A stretch of DNA of 8,073 nt from JBCBAP01 sp038532435 (GTDB lineage Bacteria > Pseudomonadota > Alphaproteobacteria > Rhodobacterales > Rhodobacteraceae). The notes under the pieces were generated by a model. The model had not been told where the DNA came from. It worked only from the letters and a program-made list of their open reading frames with translations, and searched no databases. How positions within the stretch are numbered: position 1 is the first letter of the stretch; every line of letters starts with the position of its first letter. A program made the position numbers and the translations under genes. This document shows, in pieces, positions 1 through 6,728 of this stretch. The stretch is from the NCBI GenBank assembly GCA_038532435.1, contig JBCBAP010000104.1, positions 1 through 8,073 on the forward strand. The letters are read 5' to 3'.

Positions 1-341
1 GGATATACGGTGAGTGCGGGGGGTACATGACGCTTGGGGAGGGTCTGATCGACGCGAACGGCACCCGACATCCCATGCTCGATCTGCTGCCGGTCACCAC
101 GAGCTTCGCCAGGCGCCAGATGACCCTCGGCTACCGGCGGCTCTCACCCAGAAGCGGGGCGCCCTGGACCTGCCCGCTAATGGGCCACGAATTCCACTAC
201 GCGACTACGGTGGCCGAAGGACCGGGCGTGCCGCTCTTCGACGCGACGGATGCGGAGCGCACGTCCCTAGCCCCCATGGGATTGCAGCGCGCTCGGATCG
301 CCGGATCCTTCGCCCACGTGATCGCCCCGGGGCGGGATTGA
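1..341 (+). CDS. cobB: Hydrogenobyrinic/cobyrinic acid a,c-diamide synthase, C-terminal part (5' end outside window)
   Basis: This is the end of CobB, the cytosolic ATP- and glutamine-dependent enzyme that amidates the a and c acetate side chains of the corrin ring. The reading frame is already open at base 3, so the ATG at 27 is an internal methionine and not the start. Translation from base 3 begins IYGECGGYM. The Cys encoded at 15-17 lies in the ECGGYM motif and matches the glutaminase nucleophile of the class I amidotransferase domain. Downstream come GEGLID, LGYRR and GHEFHYAT, the last carrying the partner His, then GSFAHVI just before the TGA stop at 339-341. About 112 residues are visible; the family has roughly 430 or more, so the ATP-binding N-terminal domain is outside. 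The gene faces the minus-strand cob operon and ends 4 bp from cobM. The family assignment is very secure; whether the substrate is cobalt-free cannot be told. Confidence 0.94.
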   Translation, partial: IYGECGGYMTLGEGLIDANGTRHPMLDLLPVTTSFARRQMTLGYRRLSPRSGAPWTCPLMGHEFHYATTVAEGPGVPLFDATDAERTSLAPMGLQRARIAGSFAHVIAPGRD

Positions 342-345
342 GGGT

Positions 346-1107
346 CTAGCGGGCGCGGGGCCGTAGCACGTGGGGGATCGCAGCGTCGTAAAGCGCGCTG
401 TCGCGAAAGTCCGTCTCCTCCAGCGCGGGGCCAATGAAGATGAGGGCGGTGCGGGTGATCTTCTCAGCCCGCACCTTCTCCCGAATATCGCTGAGCGTGC
501 CGCGGATGAACAACTCGTCGGGCCAGCCGACACGGTAGGCGACTACCACTGGACAGTCCGCCCCGTAGTGCGGCGCAAGCTCCCGCTCGATCTCGCGCAG
601 ATTGCGGACGGAGAGGTGGATCGCGAGCGTCGCTCCGGTTCTGCCAAGGGTGTCGAGATCCTCCCCCCGGGGCATCGCGGAGGATTTCATGGCGGTGCGG
701 GTGAGGATCAGGGTCTGAGCGACCTCCGGGATCGTCAGCTCCTGCCCCATCGCGGCGGCGGCGGCGGCGTAGGCGGGAACGCCCGGCACGATCTCGTAGG
801 GGATGCCCCGGGCGCGCAGGCGCCGGATCTGCTCGGCGATTGCGCCGTAGAGCGACGGATCCCCGGAATGGACCCGTGCGATATCCTGCCCTGCCGCGTG
901 AGCGGCAGACATCCGGTCAATGATCTCATCGAGGGCGAGCGGTGCCGTGTCCGTCACCTCGGCCCCCTCGGGCGCGCACGCAACGACCGCCTCGGGCACC
1001 AGCGACCCGGCATAGAGGCAGACCGGGCACCGTTCGATGATCGCGCGGCCCTTGACGGTGATCAGGTCCGGGTCGCCGGGGCCGGCGCCGATGAAATAGA
1101 CGGTCAT
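346..1107 (-). CDS. cobM: Precorrin-4 C11-methyltransferase
   Basis: CobM/CbiF transfers a methyl group from S-adenosylmethionine to C11 of (cobalt-)precorrin-4 in the cytosol. The 253-residue product matches the family length. It opens with MTVYFIGAGPGDPDLITVKG (residues 1-20), the glycine-rich first signature of tetrapyrrole methyltransferases, followed by LYAGSLVP (31-38). The SAM-site motif HSGDPSLYGA is at 80-89, EIVPGVPAYAAAAA at 105-118, and TRTAMKSSAMP at 136-146. The start ATG overlaps the cobJ stop as ATGA (1104-1107), and a GGGAGG ribosome site lies 10 nt upstream inside cobJ, so translation is probably coupled. It is the last operon gene seen, and its TAG stop faces the cobB stop. 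The TRT..S.MP segment reads AMK where I recall SGR in the Pseudomonas denitrificans type; this is probably lineage variation. The cobalt-free or cobalt-bound substrate form is undecided. Confidence 0.95.
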   Translation of the reverse strand: MTVYFIGAGPGDPDLITVKGRAIIERCPVCLYAGSLVPEAVVACAPEGAEVTDTAPLALDEIIDRMSAAHAAGQDIARVHSGDPSLYGAIAEQIRRLRARGIPYEIVPGVPAYAAAAAAMGQELTIPEVAQTLILTRTAMKSSAMPRGEDLDTLGRTGATLAIHLSVRNLREIERELAPHYGADCPVVVAYRVGWPDELFIRGTLSDIREKVRAEKITRTALIFIGPALEETDFRDSALYDAAIPHVLRPRAR

Positions 1108-2918
1108 TGCGCGATGTCCTCCCGCTTGTTCGCATAGCCCCGTGGGGTGTAAATCCAGCGCCCGCCAGCACCCGCAGCGCCATCCCCACTGCCAAAGGCG
1201 CGCGAGGCACTGGAGCCGACCAGCACGACCGTGAGCATGTCGACCTCATCGACCTCCAGCGTGCCAAGCGTGCGCTCCCGCAACACCTCCTCCGGCCGTC
1301 CGAGGCTGGAGGCGAGGAGCACCGGCGTCTCCACCGGGCGATGGCGCAGCAGAATGTCCCGCGCCTCCGCGAGCAGCGTCCGGCGTCGCATGGACACGGG
1401 GTTGTAGAAAGCGATCACGAAGTCACCGATCGCAGCACCCTCGATACGCTGCAGCACCGTGTCCCGGGGCGTCAGCAGGTCGGACAGCGAGATCGCGCAG
1501 AAATCGTGGCCGAGCAGTGCCCCCGCGCGGGCAGAGGCGGCCTGTAGGGCGGAGACGCCGGGGGCATTGATCACCTCGACGCGGCGGGCGGCAGCGGAAA
1601 CACCGCCTGCCCCCTCGGGCCGGTCGAGCAGCTCCATCACCAGCGCCCCCATCGCATAGATGCCCGCATCGCCGGAGCAGATGAGCGCGACGCGACGGCC
1701 CTCCCCCGCAGCCTCGAGCGCGTGGCGGCAGCGGTCCTCTTCCCCACCGAGAGGGAAATCGGTGCGCGCCTTACCCTCCGCAATTGGGCCCAGGAGGTCG
1801 ATATAGAGCCCGTAGCCGACCAGTTCCTCCGCCTGCGCGATCAGCCTCGACGCCTCCGGCGTGCGCCAATCCGCGATCCCGGGACCGATGCCCACCACCG
1901 CAAGGGATCCGCGCGGGCTGCCGGTTTCGGGAGTGCCTCCGATCTCCGCGAAAGCACAGGTCGCCATCTCCGTCTTCTGCTTCGGTACGGCGAGCCGTCC
2001 GTCTGGACCGGCAGCGGCAAGGGCGGCACCTTCGGCCACGCCGTGGCACCCGACCTCCGCGAACACGACATCGGACGGGGTTGCGAGGCGCGGCGTCTCC
2101 CGTTCCAGCCGCTCCGCCGAGAAAAACCGGGCAGGGACGCCGAGTTCGTGGGCGAGCGCGTGCACCGCCTCTTCGTCCGCCTTCACGTCGATGGAATGTA
2201 CCGTCGCGACCTCGAAAGGGGACCTGCCCGCATCCGCCAGGGTTCGGTAGACCAGTCCGCGCAGTTCCTCCGGCGGGCAGCCGCGGGCGCACCCCACGCC
2301 AAGCGCGAGGGTCTGGCGCCGGTAGACGAGCGGTGTGCATCCCTCGACGGAGAGCACCACGGGGGCTGCCGCATCCGGGGCAGGACGGGCGGTGATCGTG
2401 ATCAGGTCGAGGAGTGGCTCCAGCCACTCCGGCATGCCCGAGAGCGTGGCAGTGCGCCCGGCGACAAGCCCCGCCATGGCAGGTTTCGCGTCCCGCGCTG
2501 TTTCCAGCCGCCACCCGGCAGGAGGGGTATCGAGCGCCACGCCCAATGCCAGATCGCCCGCGGTGGTGATCGCGGGCGCGATGTCGAGGACCTTCGCGAT
2601 CCGGCGCGCAAGCGCGTTCGCACCCCGATGCCCGCCGAGAAGCGGGACGACCGCGGATCCGTCCTCCGCAAGTGCGATCACGGGCCCCTCCCCCCGCTTG
2701 TCCCGCACCAGCGGGGCAAGGAGGCGCACAAGGATACCTGCAGCGCACATCCCGATTATCGGATGACCGGCGGCGAAGAGCGCCCGAAGGTGGGAACCGA
2801 CCTCGTCGAACCCTTCACCGCGCAAGTCGATGCGCGCTCCGATCTCCCGCGCGACCTGGTCGGCCAAGAGTCGCGGCGCGTCCGAAAGGAGGACGAGGAC
2901 GGGTACGGGTGAGGTCAT
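1104..2918 (-). CDS. cobJ: CbiG-CobJ fusion: cobalt-precorrin-5A hydrolase-like domain joined to precorrin-3B C17-methyltransferase
   Basis: This is a two-enzyme fusion of about 604 residues. From the ATG at 2918, the N-terminal part (about 1-325) is CbiG-like: GMCAAGILVRLLAPLVRDK and VPLLGGHRGANALA belong to the CbiG N domain. LGVGCARGCPPEEL, SIDVKADE, GVAEGAALAAAG and PKQKTEMATCAFAEI belong to the CbiG C (CobE-type) domain. The C-terminal part (about 338-604) is CobJ/CbiH: LAVVGIGPG, a degenerate VGYGLYIDLLGP, ALICSGDAGIYAMG, INAPGVSALQAASA, FYNPVSMRR and YTPRGY. CobJ methylates C17 and contracts the ring; CbiG opens the ring-contraction lactone and releases acetaldehyde in the cobalt-early route. 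A GTG 39 bases upstream (2957) is also in frame, but the ATG at 2918 follows a GGAG by 9 nt and begins right at the conserved domain, so I prefer it. It follows cobI by 63 bp and overlaps cobM by 4 bp. Confidence 0.94.
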   Translation of the reverse strand: MTSPVPVLVLLSDAPRLLADQVAREIGARIDLRGEGFDEVGSHLRALFAAGHPIIGMCAAGILVRLLAPLVRDKRGEGPVIALAEDGSAVVPLLGGHRGANALARRIAKVLDIAPAITTAGDLALGVALDTPPAGWRLETARDAKPAMAGLVAGRTATLSGMPEWLEPLLDLITITARPAPDAAAPVVLSVEGCTPLVYRRQTLALGVGCARGCPPEELRGLVYRTLADAGRSPFEVATVHSIDVKADEEAVHALAHELGVPARFFSAERLERETPRLATPSDVVFAEVGCHGVAEGAALAAAGPDGRLAVPKQKTEMATCAFAEIGGTPETGSPRGSLAVVGIGPGIADWRTPEASRLIAQAEELVGYGLYIDLLGPIAEGKARTDFPLGGEEDRCRHALEAAGEGRRVALICSGDAGIYAMGALVMELLDRPEGAGGVSAAARRVEVINAPGVSALQAASARAGALLGHDFCAISLSDLLTPRDTVLQRIEGAAIGDFVIAFYNPVSMRRRTLLAEARDILLRHRPVETPVLLASSLGRPEEVLRERTLGTLEVDEVDMLTVVLVGSSASRAFGSGDGAAGAGGRWIYTPRGYANKREDIAQ

Positions 2919-2960
2919 CGAGGCAGGCTCCAGCAGGCAGGTCGTGTTCGGACGCACGGC

Positions 2961-2979
2961 CCCGGATCCACACTCCGGG
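2961..2979 (-). other. Small intercistronic hairpin between cobI and cobJ
   Basis: On the transcribed strand CCCGGA and TCCGGG form a perfect 6-bp stem around a 7-nt loop (GTGTGGA), starting 2 nt past the cobI stop. No T run follows, so it is not an intrinsic terminator. It could stabilise or punctuate the transcript between cobI and cobJ. In GC-rich DNA a 6-bp stem can arise by chance, so a role is uncertain. Confidence 0.35.
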
Positions 2980-2981
2980 TC

Positions 2982-3686
2982 TCAGGACGCCGCATAGGGA
3001 TCGGTTCCGGGCACGAGGATCATCGAGAAATAGGGGGCGGTTTCCGGCGCATCGCGAAGCGGCAGCACCTCTTGCTGCGGCAGCGTCGCGTGACGGACAT
3101 AGACCGCGCGGTCGAGCGCGCCGCTGTCGCGCACAGCACTGCGGATGCGGGAGAGGTGGCGTCCGACCTTCATGATCGCCGCGGCCTGTCCGCACCCCAG
3201 CCTGTCCCTCAGTTCCGCATCCGGCATCGTCGCAGGCAAAACCGTCAGGGTCTCCGACCGCGCCACGAGCGGGCGCCGGGCCATCGCCGCGCAGGCGGAA
3301 AGGGACGTGACCCCGGGCACGACCTCCACCCGGTGCCGGTCGGACAGCCGGTCGAAGAGATACATGAACGAGCCATAGAAGAACGGATCTCCCTCACAGA
3401 GCACCACGACATCCCGTCCCGCATCGAGGTGCCCGGCGAGGGTCTGCGCCGCGGCCTCGTAAACCTCCTGCGCGGGGAAGCGTGCAACCCGCATGGGGAT
3501 CACGATGGGCACCTCGACCACATCGGCCTTGATGCAGTCTGCGGCAATCGAACGGGCGAAGCTCTCCCCGCTGTCCGGCGCGGGATAGGCGACGACCGGC
3601 GCGCCCGAGATCAGGCGGGTCGCCTTCACGGTCATCAGCTCCGGATCGCCTGGGCCGACGCCAACGCCGTAGAGGATCCCGCTCAT
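2982..3686 (-). CDS. cobI: Precorrin-2 C20-methyltransferase
   Basis: CobI/CbiL methylates C20 of (cobalt-)precorrin-2 using S-adenosylmethionine, giving precorrin-3A, the step before CobJ. From the ATG at 3686 the product has 234 residues, normal for the family. Motifs are MSGILYGVGVGPGDPELMTV (1-20), AYPAPDSGESFAR (33-45), the SAM-site CEGDPFFYGSFMYL (97-110), VVPGVTSLSACAA (122-134) and VLPATMP (149-155). A GTG at 3701 would add five residues, but the ATG at 3686 forms an ATGA overlap with the cobL stop (3683-3686) and places the GVGPGDP loop at the usual distance from the N terminus. There is no good Shine-Dalgarno sequence, which fits translational coupling to cobL. The gene sits between cobL and the cbiG-cobJ fusion in the same operon. 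Whether it prefers cobalt-free or cobalt-bound substrate cannot be decided by eye. Confidence 0.95.
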   Translation of the reverse strand: MSGILYGVGVGPGDPELMTVKATRLISGAPVVAYPAPDSGESFARSIAADCIKADVVEVPIVIPMRVARFPAQEVYEAAAQTLAGHLDAGRDVVVLCEGDPFFYGSFMYLFDRLSDRHRVEVVPGVTSLSACAAMARRPLVARSETLTVLPATMPDAELRDRLGCGQAAAIMKVGRHLSRIRSAVRDSGALDRAVYVRHATLPQQEVLPLRDAPETAPYFSMILVPGTDPYAAS

Positions 3687-4879
3687 CGCTCGAACACCCA
3701 CTGGGTCACCGGCATGGCCTGCCGCCAGCCCCGGTAGCGGCCAACAGGGTCCGCCCGGCCAACGGAGAGCCGGGTCAGGTCACCCCCGTGGGTGCCGTGA
3801 AGCGCGGTCAGCAGCGCCTCCGATTCCAGCGTCACCGCGTTGGCAACGAGACGTCCTTGGGGCCGGAGTGCGGTAAGGCACCGGTCGGCCACCTCCACGC
3901 TCAGACCGCCTCCGATGAAGATCGCATCCGGGGCAGACAGGTCCGCGAGCCCCTCCGGTGCCGCGGCATCCACCAGTTCGAGGCGGGGCGCGCCGAGCGC
4001 CGTGGCATTGCGGGCCGCCATGGCGCGTCGCTCCGCGTTCGGGTCGAGCCCGATCGCCCGCGCGTCCGGGGCCGCCCGCATCCACTCGATCGCCACGGCG
4101 CCGCTGCCCGTGCCGATGTCCCACAGCAGCGCGCCGCGGGCGGGCTGCAGCCGGGCGAGCGTCACCGCGCGGACCTCCCGTTTCGTCAGCTTGCCATCGT
4201 GGACAAACGCATCATCGGGCATGTTGGTGCGCGGCAGGGGCCGGTAGCCGGGCGCGACCGCGCATTCGATACAGAGCGTGTGAAAATCGGGCGCATCACC
4301 CGTCCAGGTGCTGGCTGTCCCGTCGATGCGGGTTTCGTCCGGCCCGCCCAGACTGGCCAGCACGGTCAGCCTGCTGGGCCCGTAGCCGAGGCGGTCGAGA
4401 TGTCCTGCCAGCGTCGCCGGACTCGTACCATCCTGGGTCAGAATGACCAGCCGCGCACCGGGGGCGAAGGCGGGGATCGCCTGCTCCGCCGGGCGCCCAT
4501 GGACCGTAAGTGTCTCAACATCCGCGAGGCTCCATTGCATCCGTGCGCAGGCAAGCTGGAACGCGGAAATCTGGGGGTGATAGCAGAGTTCCTCGGTCGG
4601 AAAGCTGCGGGCGAAGAAGGCGCCTGCGGAAAACCACAAGGGATCTCCCGTCACCAGCACGGCTGTCGGTCGGCCGCGGAAGCTCGCGATCTCTTCGACC
4701 ATGGCGCGAAAGGGGGAGGGCCAGGTGACCCGTTCCGCGGTCAGGTGCGGTGCGAGGTCATGGTGCCGTCGCCCGCCGACGATGACCTCGGCCTTTTCGA
4801 GCGCCGCGCGTGCGGGGGGGGCAAGCCCGTCCCACCCATCTTCACCGATGCCGACGACGTGGAGCCATGGGTCAGCCAT
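3683..4879 (-). CDS. cobL: Precorrin-6Y C5,15-methyltransferase (decarboxylating), CbiE-CbiT fusion
   Basis: CobL carries two methyltransferases in one chain. The CbiE-type half (about 1-205) methylates C5: VVGIGEDGWDGL (8-19), VIVGGRRH (32-39), VLVTGDPLWFSAG (74-86) and LTVHGRP (124-130). The CbiT-type half (about 215-398) is a Rossmann-fold methyltransferase that methylates C15 and decarboxylates the C12 acetate: DDAFVHDGKLTKREVRA (222-238), the SAM loop LLWDIGTGSGAVAIEWMR (251-268), GLDPN (277-281) and FIGGG (321-325). The 398 residues match the usual fused CobL length. The ATG at 4879 is preceded by a strong GGAGGA 7 nt upstream, in the 45-bp gap after cobH. The stop overlaps the cobI ATG. 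A fused CobL is the aerobic-pathway arrangement, whereas anaerobic species generally carry separate cbiE and cbiT. No frameshift or missing core motif was seen. Confidence 0.96.
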   Translation of the reverse strand: MADPWLHVVGIGEDGWDGLAPPARAALEKAEVIVGGRRHHDLAPHLTAERVTWPSPFRAMVEEIASFRGRPTAVLVTGDPLWFSAGAFFARSFPTEELCYHPQISAFQLACARMQWSLADVETLTVHGRPAEQAIPAFAPGARLVILTQDGTSPATLAGHLDRLGYGPSRLTVLASLGGPDETRIDGTASTWTGDAPDFHTLCIECAVAPGYRPLPRTNMPDDAFVHDGKLTKREVRAVTLARLQPARGALLWDIGTGSGAVAIEWMRAAPDARAIGLDPNAERRAMAARNATALGAPRLELVDAAAPEGLADLSAPDAIFIGGGLSVEVADRCLTALRPQGRLVANAVTLESEALLTALHGTHGGDLTRLSVGRADPVGRYRGWRQAMPVTQWVFER

Positions 4880-4924
4880 GCGCCGCTCCTCCGTCCCGGC
4901 CAGCGTGAAAAGGCGGACGGCCGA

Positions 4925-5599
4925 TCATCGCCCATCCCCCCGCAGGCCAAGACTCATGGCGTTGACGGCCGCGGACGCCATCGCCGAGCCGCCCCGGCGC
5001 CCACGAAGCGCGACGAAGGGCACGCCGCGTGGATCCGCGGCGAGGGCAGCCTTGCTTTCCGCCGCGCCGACAAAGCCCACGGGAAAGCCGAGGATCACTG
5101 CAGGCTTTGGCCAGCCCGCGTCGAGTCGCTCAAGCAGGTGGAATAGCGCGGTCGGCGCGTTGCCGATGGCGACCACTGCGCCCTCGATCCGGTCCTGCCA
5201 GAGCTCGACCGCAGCGGCAGAGCGGGTGGTGCCGAGCTCTTGCGCAAGCGCGGGCACACCGGTCTCGTGCACGGTGCTGAAGACATCGACCGCGGCGGGC
5301 AGTCCCCGACGGATCACGCCGCTTGCCACCATGTCGCAATCGCAGAGCACCGGCGCACCGGCGTCCAGCGCGGCCCGTCCCGCTGCGACGCAATCGGAGG
5401 AGTAGGCGAGCCTGTCCGCGATCTCGACCATGCCGCAGGCGTGGATGACCCGAACCGCGAGCTCCGCCACATCCTCCGGAAAACGCTCAAGCCGCGCCTC
5501 CTTGCGAACGGTGGCAAAGCTCGCGGCGTAGATCGCCGCCGGGTCGCGCTCGTATCTCACGGGCTGGCCGGACGCGGACGCGGACGGGGTCGCGGGCAA
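4925..5599 (-). CDS. cobH: Precorrin-8X methylmutase
   Basis: CobH/CbiC moves the C11 methyl group of precorrin-8X to C12, giving hydrogenobyrinic acid (or the cobalt form). It is a small cytosolic enzyme. Seen here are YERDPAAIYAASFATVR (16-32), VIHACGMVEIADRL (51-64) with the presumed catalytic His at 53, APVLCDCDMVASGV, TRSAAAVELW, VAIGNAPTALFHLLE, LGFPVGFVGAAESK and GGSAMASAAVNAM. All are standard family blocks. The longest frame starts at a TTG (5599), four bases after the cbiX stop, with only a GAG 10 nt upstream. An in-frame GTG at 5560 would remove 13 low-complexity Pro/Ala/Ser residues and align the N terminus better with known CobH, but it also lacks a clear ribosome site. The start is therefore uncertain; the rest is secure. 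Spacing supports co-transcription with cbiX and cobL. Confidence 0.94.
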   Translation of the reverse strand: MPATPSASASGQPVRYERDPAAIYAASFATVRKEARLERFPEDVAELAVRVIHACGMVEIADRLAYSSDCVAAGRAALDAGAPVLCDCDMVASGVIRRGLPAAVDVFSTVHETGVPALAQELGTTRSAAAVELWQDRIEGAVVAIGNAPTALFHLLERLDAGWPKPAVILGFPVGFVGAAESKAALAADPRGVPFVALRGRRGGSAMASAAVNAMSLGLRGDGR

Positions 5600-5603
5600 C
5601 GGA

Positions 5604-6728
5604 TCACGACTCGCCCTTCATGTGCTTGCGCACGCTCTCCGGCCCGTGGGGATGGTCTGCATGGGGATAGGGCGGGTGGTGATGGTCGTGGCTGTGCCCA
5701 TGATCGTGCGCGTCATGGTGGTGATGGTGGTCGTGATGATGATCGTGACCATGATGATGGTGGTGCCCGTCGCCTGCATCGAGCCTGCACGCGCCCGTGC
5801 AGAACGTGTCGCACAGCGCGCAATCCTCGACACGGGAGCCCGGCGCGCTCGCCCCCTGCCCCTCCACATGATGGTGGTGGCTTTCCTGGGGCATGCCGAC
5901 CTCAGCTTCGAAGCCGAGGACCTGGGTGCGGTATTTGCACATGGAGCAGTTCATCGCGGCCTGCCCCTCGAGGATCTCCGTCGCCCGCTCGGCAAATGTG
6001 GCGATCACCTGGGGATGATCATCGAGATAGCCGGCCTTGACGAACTCCACGTCCGGATGGGCGGCGGCGACCATGTCGGTGAAGCCGTAGATACGGTCGA
6101 TCAGGATGCCGGTGAACAGGAAATAGGGGAACACGACGACCCGGCGGTAGCCGAGGCGGGCGGCATGCTCCAGCGCCGGTTCGACCAGCGGGAAGGTGAC
6201 GCCGGAATAGCCGACCTCGCACCAGCCGAAGCCCATCCCCTCCCACAGCATGCGCGCGATCTTGGAGACGTTGGAGTTGGCGTCCGGATCCGAGGCACCG
6301 CGGCCGATGACCACGAGGCAGGTCTCGTGCATGGGGACGTGCTCGCAGGCGTTGGCGGCGTCGAGCGCCCCCTGCACGCGGTCCGCGGCGGCGGCGATCA
6401 TCTTGGGGTCCACGCCAAGCTCCCGCCCGTAGCGCACGTCGATACCATGTTCGGCGGCGTAGGTGTTGAGGACGCTCGGGATATCGTTCTTGGCATGCAT
6501 CGCGGCAAAGAGCATGCCGGGCACTGCGAGGATGCGCTCGCATCCCGCCTCCCGCAATCGGTCGAGACCGTCGCGGATCACCGGGTTGGCGAACTCAAGA
6601 TAGCCGTAGTCGACCATCCAGTCCGACGGCAGCGCCGCGGGCAGGTGTCGGGCGAGGGCGGCGAACTCGTCCACCGCGGCCTGGGAACGGGACCCGTGCC
6701 CGCACAGCATCACTCCGGTCTTCGTCAT
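5604..6728 (-). CDS. cbiX: Sirohydrochlorin cobaltochelatase, long CbiX form with Cys- and His-rich tail
   Basis: CbiX inserts cobalt into sirohydrochlorin, the entry step of the early-cobalt cobalamin route. The 374-residue product has two chelatase half-domains: residues 1-125 with MLCGHGSRS (His11) and VPGMLFAAMHAKNDIP (His78), and 130-255 with VVIGRGASDPDANSN and VVVFPYFLFTGILIDRI. The tail starts with MNCSMCKYR (259-267). Its MxCxxC form matches the Fe-S motif described for Bacillus megaterium CbiX. Then come HHHH (284-287), a second Cys set (303, 306, 310, 314) and a tract with 24 His among residues 322-361. The ATG at 6728 follows GGGAGG by 5 nt and is the first gene of the operon. His-rich tails in metallochaperones store or hand over metal, so cobalt or nickel holding is the natural inference. 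The assignment is secure; the tail function is inferred. Confidence 0.94.
   Translation of the reverse strand: MTKTGVMLCGHGSRSQAAVDEFAALARHLPAALPSDWMVDYGYLEFANPVIRDGLDRLREAGCERILAVPGMLFAAMHAKNDIPSVLNTYAAEHGIDVRYGRELGVDPKMIAAAADRVQGALDAANACEHVPMHETCLVVIGRGASDPDANSNVSKIARMLWEGMGFGWCEVGYSGVTFPLVEPALEHAARLGYRRVVVFPYFLFTGILIDRIYGFTDMVAAAHPDVEFVKAGYLDDHPQVIATFAERATEILEGQAAMNCSMCKYRTQVLGFEAEVGMPQESHHHHVEGQGASAPGSRVEDCALCDTFCTGACRLDAGDGHHHHHGHDHHHDHHHHHDAHDHGHSHDHHHPPYPHADHPHGPESVRKHMKGES
5646..5765 (-). repeat. Low-complexity His-coding tract in cbiX
   Basis: This is codons 322-361 of cbiX, made mostly of CAT/CAC and GAC triplets, with runs of 5, 3, 5 and 3 His broken by Asp, Gly, Ala and Ser. It contains 24 His in 40 residues. 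The mixed CAT and CAC codons argue against a recent pure triplet expansion. The opposite strand reads as a Met/Val-rich hydrophobic pseudo-protein, which is an artefact. Confidence 0.85.

Noticed and set aside
323..334. Intrinsic terminator between cobB and cobM at the CGCCCCGGGGCG palindrome
   Set aside because: It lies inside the cobB coding end, has no proper loop, and no T run follows on either strand.
27..341. Separate small plus-strand gene starting at the ATG at 27
   Set aside because: The frame is open to base 3 and the upstream codons encode the CobB active-site motif, so this is the tail of a larger gene.
1722..2912. 396-residue plus-strand open frame opposite the cbiG-cobJ fusion
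   Set aside because: Antisense shadow; the minus strand shows continuous CbiG and CobJ motifs in this interval, and the plus-strand product has none.
3788..5146. 452-residue plus-strand open frame across cobL and cobH
   Set aside because: It is an antisense shadow in high-GC DNA that spans two well-supported minus-strand genes and their gap; its composition is rich in Arg, Gly and Pro with no recognisable domain.
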